From Streptomyces termitum (GTDB taxonomy: Bacteria; Actinomycetota; Actinomycetes; Streptomycetales; Streptomycetaceae), in contig NZ_BMUL01000009.1 in assembly GCF_014650175.1 (NCBI RefSeq), forward strand, positions 186,001-250,000: DNA of 64,000 bases, read 5' to 3'. The position numbers were made by a program, and so were the translations under genes. Positions 1-8,205 of this stretch are shown one piece after another. The notes beneath the pieces were generated by a model that worked only from the letters and a program-made list of their open reading frames with translations, had not been told where the DNA came from and searched no databases. Position 1 is the stretch's first letter, and every line of letters starts with the position of its first letter.

Positions 1-19
1 ACCCGAGTACCCGAGAGTT

Positions 20-619
20 CTACCGCAGGGTAGGAGCCGCCGTCACCCCGGTGCCGTCCCGCCCGGCGGCGATCCGGGCCTCCAGGACCGCGAGCACCCG
101 CTCCCCCCAGCGGAGGTTCTCCTCCTCCAGGGACCGGCCGCGCATCAGTGTCAGGTACGGGCCGACGCGCTCGGCCTCGCGCAGGTACGCCTCCTCGTCC
201 CGGCCGCCCAACAGCCACTCGCGCAGCCGCTCGTAGCGCGCGAGCCGGTCCCGCGAGGCGTCCATCCGCCGGGCCACGAACCCCCGTACCGCCTCGGTGT
301 CGCCGCCGTCGCACGCCTGCACCTGCACCATCAGCTCGTCGCGCACCGCGGTCGGCCGGGGCGCGACGGAGGTGAAGGAGTCGAGGTCCCGGCGTCCCTC
401 CGGGGTGAGGCTGAACATCCGCTTGTTCGGGCGGCGTTCCTGCTCGACCATCCGGGCCGTGATGAGACCGGCCTCCGAGAGGCGGTCGAGCTCGCGGTAG
501 AGCTGCTGGGGGGTGGCGGCCCAGAAATTGGCGACGGACACGTCGAAGATCTTCGCGAGGTCGTATCCGGATGCCTCGCCCTCCAGGAGAGCGGCGAGGA
601 CGGCGTGCTTGAGGGACAT
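20..619 (-). CDS. PadR-family transcriptional regulator
   Basis: A 199-residue cytoplasmic DNA-binding protein. The N-terminal winged helix (about residues 1-85) has the PadR pattern: it opens MSLKHAVLAALL, then 'GEASGYDLAKIF', then a recognition region ending 'RPNKRMFSLTPEGRRDL'. The C-terminal half is the all-helical PadR dimerisation domain (Vir_act_alpha_C type) with many Arg/Glu. The ATG at 619 has no clear ribosome binding site, but a TAGCGT hexamer lies 7 bases upstream (626-631), consistent with a leaderless transcript. It is divergent from the AHSA1 gene at 751, and a perfect inverted repeat lies between them, so autoregulation and control of the neighbour are likely. The inducer is unknown. 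Confidence 0.9.
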   Translation of the reverse strand: MSLKHAVLAALLEGEASGYDLAKIFDVSVANFWAATPQQLYRELDRLSEAGLITARMVEQERRPNKRMFSLTPEGRRDLDSFTSVAPRPTAVRDELMVQVQACDGGDTEAVRGFVARRMDASRDRLARYERLREWLLGGRDEEAYLREAERVGPYLTLMRGRSLEEENLRWGERVLAVLEARIAAGRDGTGVTAAPTLR

Positions 620-636
620 CCGGACACGCTAGCAGT

Positions 637-670
637 CCGTTGAATAGTTTCCTCCGCACCTATTCAACGG
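637..670. promoter_or_regulatory. Perfect 11-bp inverted repeat, candidate PadR operator
   Basis: Arms CCGTTGAATAG (637-647) and CTATTCAACGG (660-670) match perfectly around a 12-base spacer. The site lies 18 bases upstream of the PadR start and in the divergent interval with the AHSA1 gene. PadR proteins usually bind such dyads and repress divergent promoters, so this is the obvious operator. The match is seen directly; binding is inferred. Confidence 0.7.
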
Positions 671-750
671 GCGGACGATCCACGGTCCGTGGGGCCCGGA
701 ACGGACCCTCCCGCATGGCAGCGGACCCCGCCGCCTGCCTAGCTTGTGCC

Positions 751-1236
751 ATGGACACCTCGACGTACGTCTACACCAGTTACATCAGGACCACCCCCGG
801 CGAACTCTGGAAGGCGCTCACCGAGCCGGAGCTGACCCGGCGCTACTGGGGCGTGGCCTTCGAGACGGAGTGGACCCCGGGGTCGCCGATGGTCTGGGAG
901 GAGGGCGGCCGCCGCACCGCCGACCCCGGACAGGTCGTCGTCGAGGCGGTGCCGGGCCGCTGCCTCGCGTACACCTGGCACACCTTCACCCCCGCCTGGG
1001 CGCGGGCGGTCCGCCTCGACGAGGAGGTGTACGCGCGCCTCTCCCGCGAGCCCCGGTCCACCGTCGCCTTCGAGGTCGAACCCTCCGGGGACACGGTGCG
1101 GCTGACCGTCCGCCACGGCGGCCTGGTGCCGGACGGGCTGCTGCGGGGCCTCGTCGGCGAGGGCTGGCCCGCCATCGTCTCCAGTCTCAAGTCGCTCCTG
1201 GAGACCGGCGAGGAGCTCCCCGAGCCGCCCCGCTGA
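751..1236 (+). CDS. SRPBCC / AHSA1-family (START-like) protein
   Basis: A 161-residue protein with the AHSA1 fold signature: an N-terminal beta strand 'YVYTSYIRTTPGELWKALTEP' region leading into 'RRYWGV', then 'PGSPMVW', a 'VVEAVPGRCLAYTWH' strand and a C-terminal helix 'GEGWPAIVSSLKSLLETGE'. In this family the C-terminal helix and the beta grip form a hydrophobic cavity. Related proteins bind small hydrophobic ligands, and many sit beside ArsR or PadR regulators. I chose the ATG at 751 because the similarity begins there; a TAGCTT hexamer at 740-745 suggests a leaderless message. It is divergent from the PadR gene and probably repressed through the shared inverted repeat. The ligand is unknown. 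Confidence 0.85.
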   Translation: MDTSTYVYTSYIRTTPGELWKALTEPELTRRYWGVAFETEWTPGSPMVWEEGGRRTADPGQVVVEAVPGRCLAYTWHTFTPAWARAVRLDEEVYARLSREPRSTVAFEVEPSGDTVRLTVRHGGLVPDGLLRGLVGEGWPAIVSSLKSLLETGEELPEPPR

Positions 1237-1254
1237 GGACCTCGCCCCGCGCGG

Positions 1255-2712
1255 CTACGCCGCCTTCTCCGGCGGTGCGGCGGACGGCCCGGTCGGGGAC
1301 GGCCCGGCGGCGGACGGCCCGGTGGGGGACGGCCCGGCGGCGGACGTCGAGGTGTCGGCGTCCGGGGTGCTCGGCGCCGGTTCGCCCAGCAGCAGCCGGG
1401 GCCGGCGCTGGAGACCGGCGCCCACCAGGACGCCGAGGGCGATGGCCGCGACCGTGATGACGGTGCCGACCAGACTGGCCAGCCCGCCGTCGGTGTCCTT
1501 CCGCACGATGATCTCCGAGACGCTGGTGAGGCCGACCGCGCCGGGCACCAGCAGCCAGAAGCAGGGCAGGAAGACGACCTGGTCGGGGGTGCGGGAGCGC
1601 TTCTCGATCCAGCTCGCCATCGGCGGCAGCAGCGCCCCGGCCGCGAAGGCGCCGAAGGTCGCCCCGGCGATCCCGGAGGCGACCGTCTGCACCAGCCGTT
1701 CGGTGAGGAGCGCGCCGAGCAGCCAGCCGGTGACCCGGGGCGGGGCGGAGAAGTACAGCAGGAAGCCGAAGCCCAGGAGCAGCACGCCGGCCCAGGGCGC
1801 CCACGCGCCCAGCGGCGCGGCGGCGGGCCCGTCCGGGGGGCGGGGCCGCAGCAGTTCGGAGCCGACCAGGATGCCGAGCGAGAGCAGCAGCAGGACGCTG
1901 ACCGCCCCGGCCAGCCGGGACATCCCGGAGAGCGCGGCTCCGGTGGCGAGTTCGATGGCGCCGAGCGTGAGCGCCGCGCCGGGCAGGAAGGCGATGAGCG
2001 GCGGGATGGAGAGGACGGCCGGGTTCTCGTGGAGGAGGGGACCGGCCCAGCGCAGTGAGGCGGCGGTGACGAGGATGGCGGCGACCACCGGCAGGGCGGT
2101 GCGGGCGACGGGCAGTCGGTCGCCGAAGAGGCGGAGCAGGCCGACCCCGGCGCCGAGCGCCGCGTATCCGGCCACGGCGGGCAGGGTCGCGTGCCGCATG
2201 GTGCCCAGACCGACCGTCAGCAGCACGTAGCCGAAGACGGTGGCCGCCGGGCTGAACCGCTCGGGCCGCTCCCGGTTCTCCCGCAGCGCCCGCCGCACCT
2301 CGGCGAAGGGGACCTCCTCGGCGCGCATCCGGGTGACCAGCGCCTGGAGCGCCTCCACCTGGTCGAGCCGCAGGTCGGGGCCATCGACCGGGGAGAAGTC
2401 GAGTTCGCCGCCCCGGCCGTCGGGCCCGCCGCCGACCCGGACGAAGAGGCCGGTGGGGACGACGAAGCAGCGGGCCCGGGTGCCGTAGCGGGCGGCGACG
2501 TCGTGCAGCGTCCGCTCGACCTCGGAGCTGCGCTCCGCCGCCCGCAGCAGGTCGGAGCCCAGCTCGCACAGGAGCGCGGCGAGGTCCCGGAGCCGTTCCC
2601 GGTCGGCGCGGTCGTCCTCCGGGAGGGTGACGGTGGCGTCGGTCCGCCGGGGCCGCAGGGCCGCCGCCCGGCGGGCGAGACCACGCACATCGAATCGGGA
2701 CGAAAGCCGCAT
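1255..2712 (-). CDS. ThrE-type threonine/serine exporter family protein
   Basis: A 485-residue integral membrane protein. Residues about 35-155 form the cytoplasmic N-terminal ThrE region (PF06738 type, 'LCELGSDLLRAAERSSEVERTL', 'RCFVVPTGLFV'). After it come about ten hydrophobic segments ending with the PF12821-type repeat ('VVFLPCFWLLVPGAVGL'). Family members export threonine and serine by proton-motive force; the substrate here is inferred from family only. The last 45 residues are a low-complexity Gly-Pro-Ser tail encoded by a 30-bp tandem repeat. The ATG at 2712 has no obvious ribosome binding site. The gene lies downstream of the esterase gene on the same strand, 47 bases away. Confidence 0.85.
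   Translation of the reverse strand: MRLSSRFDVRGLARRAAALRPRRTDATVTLPEDDRADRERLRDLAALLCELGSDLLRAAERSSEVERTLHDVAARYGTRARCFVVPTGLFVRVGGGPDGRGGELDFSPVDGPDLRLDQVEALQALVTRMRAEEVPFAEVRRALRENRERPERFSPAATVFGYVLLTVGLGTMRHATLPAVAGYAALGAGVGLLRLFGDRLPVARTALPVVAAILVTAASLRWAGPLLHENPAVLSIPPLIAFLPGAALTLGAIELATGAALSGMSRLAGAVSVLLLLSLGILVGSELLRPRPPDGPAAAPLGAWAPWAGVLLLGFGFLLYFSAPPRVTGWLLGALLTERLVQTVASGIAGATFGAFAAGALLPPMASWIEKRSRTPDQVVFLPCFWLLVPGAVGLTSVSEIIVRKDTDGGLASLVGTVITVAAIALGVLVGAGLQRRPRLLLGEPAPSTPDADTSTSAAGPSPTGPSAAGPSPTGPSAAPPEKAA
1277..1345. repeat. 30-bp tandem repeat in the 3' end of the ThrE gene
   Basis: About 2.3 copies of a 30-base unit (compare 1281-1310 with 1311-1340, one mismatch at the CGGTCGGGG/CGGTGGGGG position). 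They encode repeats of GPSPTGPSAA in the cytoplasmic tail of the exporter. This is likely a length-variable slippage repeat with no catalytic role. Confidence 0.85.
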
Positions 2713-2759
2713 TCATGAACGTTAACAGGGGCGGCCCGGCAGCAGGCCGCCCCCGGCCG

Positions 2760-4427
2760 TCAGCGGTACTCCACCGTCAGCGTCACCGGCGCGCCCTGGT
2801 TCACGAAGAGGTACGCCGTCCCGGCCTGGGCCTGCGCGAAACCGAGCCGGAACTGCGTCGTCCCGCCCCGGTTCAGTGCCGCGAGCGCGGCGGGCGACAG
2901 GTCCGTGGAGACCGCGCTCCCCGACGCGAACGCGCCGATCTCCGCGCCGCCCGCCACCGTCGGCGCCGCCGAGAAGTCCGCCGCCTCCACCGCGCACCCG
3001 CCGAAGCAGCCCGTCCGCACGTCGGCGAGGAGCCGGTTCCCGGCCGGCGAGGACCACGGGTCGCCCGAGCCGGACGACCGGGTGACGGTCAGCCAGGCGC
3101 GGGTGACCTCCTTCCCGGCCGGGATCCGCGAGGTGTCGAAGGAGACCACGGTCCGGTTGGTCCGGCCGTCGGCGCCCCGCCCGAGCGCCAGCCCGTACAG
3201 CCCCTTCAGGGTGCCGACGGCCGCGCCGGAGCCGTCCGCCGCCGCCTTCACGTACCCGGTCTCCGCGTCCGTCGCGGCCAGCACCGTCCGCCCGTCCGAC
3301 GGCGGCGTGCCGGTCCCGCCGCCCCCGCCGAGCGCCCGCACCATCCCCATCACGGCCTCGATCTGCTTCCCGCCGTGCCGCGCGTAGGCGGTGTCCCCGA
3401 GGTAGCCCCACCAGTTCCAGCAGCCGTTGGGGTTCTCCAGTGTCGAGGTCGGCGCCGCCTGCGGGTAGAGCACGACCAGCCCGTTGGTGTCGGCGTACTC
3501 GTTGAGGTACGCGTTCTCCACGAAGCGCGTCCCGAAGCCCTGGTACGCGTACCCCTGCTTGCAGCCGTGCAGCGCCACCAGGAGCGAGCACCGCGCGCCC
3601 GCCGCGCAGGACGCGGGCACGTACGCGAAGCCCTCCCGGCCCATCGACAGCGCGGCGGCGCTGCCGCCCGGCGCGTAGGCGTCCTGGTCGAAGCGGACCA
3701 GCGTGCCGCCGGTGCCGGACCCGGGCGGCGCGACCGCGCCCAGCAGGTGCCCGAGGAGCGCGCCCTCGGCGTCGGTGCCGCAGTCGTTGAGGTACGGGGA
3801 GGCCGTCACCGCGCAGGAGTTGGGGCCCAGCGGGGTCACCCAGGAGTGCCCGGCGGCGGTCGAGCGGTCGTAGCGGACCCGGGCGCCGAACCGGCCGTAG
3901 TAGTCCGCGAGCGCGTCCACCACCGGCCGCTTCACCGTGGTGTCGTTCGACCCGCCGAACACGTACACCGGATCGCCCGCCAGGTTCTCCACCGGATCCA
4001 CCTGGCCCTGCGCCGCCCGGTCCCGGGTGGCCTGCTCCAGCGCGGCGACGGAGAGCCCCTGGACCGTGTCCATGCAGGCGTTGAGCGCCGTCGGCAGCGA
4101 GCCCCGCGCGCAGTCGTACGGCCCCGAGGCGAAGACCGCCGACCCCGCGACGGCGCCCGAGTACGCCACGTGCAGCTGGGTCGCCATGTAGCCGCCGGAG
4201 GAGACGCCCGCCGTGTACACGGCGCCGATGTCGTACGCGGAGAGCGCGCCGGCCACCGGCGGGGGAGCGGCGGCCGCCGCCGGACCGGCCGCAGGCAGCA
4301 GGGACGCCGCCGCGCAGGCCAGCGCGACGGCGAACGCCCCGAACCGGCGGCGCGGGGAGCGCGGCGCGCGGAGGGAGCGAAGAGAAGGGAGAGGACGGCG
4401 GGACAGGGGCGCGCGGGGGGAACGCAT
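2760..4427 (-). CDS. Secreted PHB depolymerase-family esterase with C-terminal accessory domain
   Basis: A 555-residue exported hydrolase. Residues 1-54 are a long Arg-rich signal peptide with a hydrophobic core and an AAA-type cleavage region. The catalytic domain (about 60-345) has the type II PHB depolymerase arrangement with the lipase box near the N-terminus: nucleophile Ser76 in 'GVSSGGYM', Asp162 in 'GGSNDTTV' and His194 in 'AAGHSWVT', plus 'LHGCKQGY' and 'NGCWNWWGY' later. After a Gly linker, residues about 365-555 form a beta-rich domain ('SFDTSRIPAG', 'AWLTVTRS', 'VTLTVEYR') like the accessory domains of secreted depolymerases and glycosidases. Likely substrates are poly(3-hydroxyalkanoates) or related polyesters. 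It is monocistronic on this strand. Confidence 0.85.
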   Translation of the reverse strand: MRSPRAPLSRRPLPSLRSLRAPRSPRRRFGAFAVALACAAASLLPAAGPAAAAAPPPVAGALSAYDIGAVYTAGVSSGGYMATQLHVAYSGAVAGSAVFASGPYDCARGSLPTALNACMDTVQGLSVAALEQATRDRAAQGQVDPVENLAGDPVYVFGGSNDTTVKRPVVDALADYYGRFGARVRYDRSTAAGHSWVTPLGPNSCAVTASPYLNDCGTDAEGALLGHLLGAVAPPGSGTGGTLVRFDQDAYAPGGSAAALSMGREGFAYVPASCAAGARCSLLVALHGCKQGYAYQGFGTRFVENAYLNEYADTNGLVVLYPQAAPTSTLENPNGCWNWWGYLGDTAYARHGGKQIEAVMGMVRALGGGGGTGTPPSDGRTVLAATDAETGYVKAAADGSGAAVGTLKGLYGLALGRGADGRTNRTVVSFDTSRIPAGKEVTRAWLTVTRSSGSGDPWSSPAGNRLLADVRTGCFGGCAVEAADFSAAPTVAGGAEIGAFASGSAVSTDLSPAALAALNRGGTTQFRLGFAQAQAGTAYLFVNQGAPVTLTVEYR

Positions 4428-4629
4428 GGGGGACTCCCGGTGGCTCGTTCCTGACGGGGGATCGGCCGGGAGGCTATGGCCGCGCCGCCGCCTTCCTCCA
4501 TGGGGCGGGCCGCCACAAAGCCGCCCGGCCCCTATGGCGGCCCGTCACCTGGCACGACGCCCCCGGCCCTCCCCGTACGCCCCGACCCCCCGGCGGGCGC
4601 CCCGGCATCCCGCTTGCGATCATGGCCGG

Positions 4630-5175
4630 ATGAACCACCCCGAACCCTCCCCCGAGGAACGCGACCGGCTGCTCGGCGAAGCGGTCGCCCTGCGCTCCCG
4701 GCCCGACGAGACCGCCAAGGAGGAGGCCCGCGTCCGCCTCGTCGCCCTCGCCGACCGCCTCCCCGCCGACGCCGAGGTCGCCTACCAGACCGCCTGGGCG
4801 CACGACGTCCTCGGCCGTGAGGCCGAAGCCGTCCCGTACTACGAACGGGCCCTCGCCGACACGGGTACGGGCACCGGGCTCGGCGAGGAGGACCGGCGCG
4901 GCGCCCTCCTCGGCCTCGGCAGCACCTACCGCACGCTCGGCCGCCACGAGGACGCCGCCGCGCTCCTCGGCGCCGCCGTCGAGGAGTTCCCCGAGGACGG
5001 CGCCCTGCGCGCGTTCCTGGCCATGGCCCTGTACAACACCGGCCGCCACCACGCCGCCACCCGGCTGCTGCTCACCCTCCTCGCCGCCACCAGCGAGGAC
5101 CCGTCGGTACGCGCCTACCGGGCGGCGATCGAGCACTACGCCCAGGACCTCGACGCGATCGAGGGCGCCGGGTGA
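4630..5175 (+). CDS. Tetratricopeptide-repeat protein
   Basis: A 181-residue cytoplasmic protein made of helix-turn-helix repeats. Visible TPR-like units are 'AYQTAWAHDVLGREAEAVPYY', 'LLGLGSTYRTLGRHEDAAALL' and 'LRAFLAMALYNTGRHHAATRLL'; the last two match the TPR_5-type domain common in actinobacteria. The function is probably protein-protein contact; no catalytic residues are visible. ATG 4630 is preferred over the longer upstream reading frame because the repeats start soon after it. It converges on the cupin gene, with a perfect hairpin between the two. Confidence 0.8.
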   Translation: MNHPEPSPEERDRLLGEAVALRSRPDETAKEEARVRLVALADRLPADAEVAYQTAWAHDVLGREAEAVPYYERALADTGTGTGLGEEDRRGALLGLGSTYRTLGRHEDAAALLGAAVEEFPEDGALRAFLAMALYNTGRHHAATRLLLTLLAATSEDPSVRAYRAAIEHYAQDLDAIEGAG

Positions 5176-5225
5176 CGGAACGGCCGGGCGGGACGGCCGT
5201 CCGACGGCGCGCACGGCCGGGCGAG

Positions 5226-5250
5226 ACCGCCGTCAGCCGTTGACGGCGGT
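5226..5250. terminator. Hairpin between convergent TPR and cupin genes
   Basis: Perfect 10-bp stem: ACCGCCGTCA (5226-5235) and TGACGGCGGT (5241-5250) with a five-base loop. It lies between the stop of the TPR gene (5175) and the stop of the cupin gene (5271), so it can act as a bidirectional terminator. Confidence 0.65.
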
Positions 5251-5288
5251 ACGGGTGGGCGGGACGGCCGTCAGTCGTTGACGGCGGT
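5229..5288. repeat. Short direct duplication of the cupin gene 3' end
   Basis: 22-base copies at 5229-5250 and 5267-5288 differ at one base. The right copy contains the last codons and stop of the cupin gene; the left copy lies 38 bases further on and forms the terminator hairpin. It looks like a local duplication that copied the gene end. Confidence 0.75.
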
Positions 5289-5591
5289 CAGGAGCACCAC
5301 GGAGTCGTTTACCGCGGCCAGCCCGTGCCGCTCCTTGGGGATCATCCGCAGCGCGCCCTCCGCCAGCTCGGCCTCCCACCCCGGGGTGGTCAGCCGCACC
5401 CGGCCGCGCAGCACCTGGAGACTGGCCGCCGGGGGAGCGTTGTGCTCGTCCAGGGCGGTCCCGGCGATCAGCGCGATCACGGTCTGCCGCAGCACGCCGT
5501 CGTGCAGCACCAGATGGGCGCTGCGCCCGTGCGGCGCGCTCCGGGCGGCGGTCAGGTGCTCGTCGGCGAGGGCGGTGAGGTCCAGGTTCAT
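5271..5591 (-). CDS. Small cupin-domain protein
   Basis: A 106-residue single-domain protein. The beta-barrel motif is seen as 'ALIAGTALDEHNAPPAASLQVLRGRVRL' (broken here into AGTALDEHNAP and AASLQVLRGRV), followed by 'LAEGALRMIPKERHGLAAVNDSVVLLTAV'-like strands. The HN and the ERHG histidine are the likely metal ligands. Members of this group are small metal-binding cupins of unknown substrate. The ATG at 5591 is preceded by a GGGAG-rich ribosome binding site. It may be co-transcribed with the upstream M20 gene (56 bases apart, same strand). Confidence 0.8.
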   Translation of the reverse strand: MNLDLTALADEHLTAARSAPHGRSAHLVLHDGVLRQTVIALIAGTALDEHNAPPAASLQVLRGRVRLTTPGWEAELAEGALRMIPKERHGLAAVNDSVVLLTAVND

Positions 5592-5647
5592 GCTCCCAGC
5601 CTCCCGGCTGCGCGCGGGGACGCAACTCGGGCCGCCGCCGCACGGGG

Positions 5648-6973
5648 TCACCCCTCCGGCACCAGGGCGCCCCGCAGGTGGTCGTAGGCCACGTGCGCGT
5701 GCAGCCGCACCCCGGTGACCAGGGTGTCGTCGTCGGCGTAGAAGTGCGGATTGTGGTTGGTGACCAGGCCCCGCCCGCCCTTGGCCGGCACCGGGACCCC
5801 CGCCTCGTCCAGCACCGCGTCCTGGACGCCGAGCATCACGTACAGGCCGCCGAAGCGGGCGATCAGCTCGGACACGTCGTCGTAGCCCAGGGTGGCCCCC
5901 GTCTCGGTGACGCGCTCCTGGCCCGCCACCCGCCGGAGCGTCGGCAGCCCCGCCGCCACCCACGGCCCGCTGTTGTGCACCGGCGGCACCGGCTGGAGGT
6001 ACTCCACCTCGGCGGTCGCCCCGTACGCCGCCGCCGAGTGCTCGGCGAGCCGCCGCAGCCGGTCCCTGACCTCGGCCATGTCGGACTCCACCGCGCACCG
6101 GACGGTGCCCCAGAGGGTCACCGTCTGCCCGATGATGTTGAACCGGCCGACGTCCTCGACGTGCCCGATGGTGACCGTGACCGGGTCGAAGGCCGACACC
6201 TGCCGGTAGAGCTGCCCGATCCCGGTGAGGACCGCCCCCACCGCCGGCATCGGGTCGACGCCCTGCCACGGCGTGGAGCCGTGCACCTGCTTGCCGTCGA
6301 CGGTGATCCGGACCAGGACGGACGCCCCGTACTGGTTGCCCACCCGGTAGCCCACGTACCCCTTCGGATACGGCGTCACGTGCATCCCGAACGCCATCGT
6401 CGGCACCGGATCGGCGAACGCGCCCTCCTCGACCATCGCCAGCGCCCCGCCCGTCTCGGTCACCGGCGGGCCCTCCTCGGCGGGCTGGAAGACGAACACG
6501 ACGGTGCCCGGCAGCCGGTCGCGGACCCCGGCGAGCACGGTCGCCGCGCCCATCAGCATCGCCGTGTGGCAGTCGTGGCCGCAGGCGTGCGAGACGGGGA
6601 ACGGGCCGCCGGGGTACTCCGCGTCCACCGTCTCGGAGGCGAAGTCCGCCCCGCACAGGTCCTTCACGGGCAGCGCGTCGGTGTCCGCGCGCAGCGCCAC
6701 CACCCGCCCGCCGTCCCCGCCGGCCGTGCCGCGCAGCACGCCGACCACCCCGTGCCCGGCGATGCCGGTGCGGACCTCGTCGAGGCCGAGACCCCGCAGG
6801 TGCTCGGCGACCAGCCGGGCCGTCCCCTCCTCCCGGTTGGACAGCTCGGGATGCCGGTGGAGGTGCCGGCGCCAGGCGATCACCTGGTCGGCCACCTCCC
6901 GCGCCCGCCGGTCCAGCTCGGCGTGGACCGGGTCGTCGTTCCGGGGGTCGTGCTGCGGGAGACCGCTGTTCAC
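5648..6973 (-). CDS. M20-family metallo-amidohydrolase
   Basis: A 441-residue di-metal hydrolase of the M20D (IAA-amino acid hydrolase / hippurate hydrolase / N-acyl amino acid amidohydrolase) group. Metal and catalytic motifs are visible: 'ALRADTDALPVKD', 'SHACGHDCHTAML', 'FVFQPAEEGPP' and 'NHNPHFYADDD' near the C-terminus, with the central dimerisation lid from about 205 to 320. It probably cleaves N-acyl or N-aroyl amino acids in the cytoplasm. I chose GTG 6973 because a strong GGAAGGA site precedes it; the ATG at 7129 would add 52 residues of Arg-rich sequence with no similarity. A second, divergent M20 enzyme lies at 37698. Confidence 0.9.
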   Translation of the reverse strand: MNSGLPQHDPRNDDPVHAELDRRAREVADQVIAWRRHLHRHPELSNREEGTARLVAEHLRGLGLDEVRTGIAGHGVVGVLRGTAGGDGGRVVALRADTDALPVKDLCGADFASETVDAEYPGGPFPVSHACGHDCHTAMLMGAATVLAGVRDRLPGTVVFVFQPAEEGPPVTETGGALAMVEEGAFADPVPTMAFGMHVTPYPKGYVGYRVGNQYGASVLVRITVDGKQVHGSTPWQGVDPMPAVGAVLTGIGQLYRQVSAFDPVTVTIGHVEDVGRFNIIGQTVTLWGTVRCAVESDMAEVRDRLRRLAEHSAAAYGATAEVEYLQPVPPVHNSGPWVAAGLPTLRRVAGQERVTETGATLGYDDVSELIARFGGLYVMLGVQDAVLDEAGVPVPAKGGRGLVTNHNPHFYADDDTLVTGVRLHAHVAYDHLRGALVPEG

Positions 6974-7157
6974 GGGCCGTCCTTCCGTCACTGTGTCTGC
7001 TGTGTCTGTTCCCCGGACGGTGCCGCACCGCGACCGCCCCGGGGAGCAGGCTCGCCGTCCGGCGGCGGAGAACGGAAGGGCGCGTGCCCGGGAACGGCTC
7101 CGGGGCCGCGCCCCGCCGGTGCGGGACACGGCCCCGGAGGGGCGCGGCGGACGGGCG

Positions 7158-7742
7158 TCAGCCGGTGAAGACCTCGACGAGCGACCAGATCGCCAGGCCC
7201 GCCATGCAGACGCCGCCGATCCGCTGCACGGTCTTGAGCGGGACCCGCTTGGCGATGAAGCGGCCCGCTACCAGGGCCAGCGCGGAGACCGTGGTGAGCG
7301 CCAGGAAGGAGCCGATCGCGGTCGACGCGGTGCCGTTGGTGGCCGCGAGGTTGGCGGTGGTGATCTGGGTCAGGTCGCCCCACTCGCTGATGAAGACGGC
7401 CATGAAGGCGGTCGAGAAGACCGGCAGGAAACCGGTGACGGTCTTGCCGCCGCCCTCCTCCCCGTCGTCGTCGCCCCCGCCGCGCAGCAGCATGAAGGCG
7501 CCGAAGCCGAAGAGGAGCGCGGAGACGAGTTTGACGATCCAGCCGGGGAGCAGCCCGAGGAGGCTGCCGGCGCCGACGGCGATGGCGACGTGCACCGCGA
7601 AGGCGGTGGAGGTGCCGATCCACACGTAGAGGGGACGCATCCGCGTGCCCATGGCGAGCGACGCGAACATCGTCTTGTCGGGAAGCTCGGCGAGGAAGAT
7701 CAGCCCGAAGGCGGTGACGATCGCCACGGGGTCGAGGTGCAT
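7158..7742 (-). CDS. TMEM165/GDT1 (UPF0016) family cation transporter
   Basis: A 194-residue membrane protein with two homologous halves. Each half carries the E-x-G-D-[KR]-[TS]-like signature: 'LAELPDKTMFASLAMG' in the first helix and 'ISEWGDLTQITTA' in the second half, separated by an acidic Gly/Asp loop (about residues 97-110). Bacterial members export Mn2+ (and possibly Ca2+) and protect from manganese excess. The yybP-ykoY riboswitch about 115 bases upstream supports a Mn2+ role directly. The ATG at 7742 starts the first transmembrane helix. Confidence 0.9.
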   Translation of the reverse strand: MHLDPVAIVTAFGLIFLAELPDKTMFASLAMGTRMRPLYVWIGTSTAFAVHVAIAVGAGSLLGLLPGWIVKLVSALLFGFGAFMLLRGGGDDDGEEGGGKTVTGFLPVFSTAFMAVFISEWGDLTQITTANLAATNGTASTAIGSFLALTTVSALALVAGRFIAKRVPLKTVQRIGGVCMAGLAIWSLVEVFTG

Positions 7743-7856
7743 ACCGGCGCTCTCTGCTCGGTCCGGACCGACCGGCCAGCACAGCGCCTCGGAGGCGACG
7801 GGAGGACCACTCGGCCCGGCATGAAGGACCACGCCCACGGAGATGCGGACGCGGTG

Positions 7857-7966
7857 ATGCCTGGCCGAAGGTCTCGCCCGTCCGCGTCGTGCGCGGACCC
7901 GGTCACCGGGAACCCGGGGGTTCCAGTGTGTCGACGACCGGTTCGCAGGGCTACTCCCCTTCGCTC
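7857..7966 (-). promoter_or_regulatory. yybP-ykoY manganese riboswitch
   Basis: Read on the minus strand, the leader contains the two conserved boxes of this RNA: GAAGGGGAGTAGC at its 5' side (about 7951-7963) and GGCGAGACCTTCGGCC at its 3' side (about 7862-7877). Between them are a variable stem and a GGGTCCGCGC stem-loop. These boxes build the L1 and L3 loops that bind Mn2+. A TAGACT -10-like hexamer at 7972-7977 would start the RNA just at the motif. High Mn2+ should turn on the downstream UPF0016 exporter. Exact ends are approximate. Confidence 0.88.
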
Positions 7967-8205
7967 CGCCCAGTCTAACCGACCGCGTGTACGACGTGAT
8001 CACCGGTCCGCCGAACGCCGGGAGGAGGAGCGGACCCTCACCCTCCACTTCAGGGTGATGCTTTTCCGGTACGACACGACACGGCGCGGCGCGACATGGA
8101 GCGGCACGGCGCGGTCCGCTCCCGGCGTCCCGCCCGGCATCGGCCCGAGGTATACCCCCGTGTACGCCCCCGGAGGGACGCGCGGTCCGAGGGGATGCTC
8201 CTACC

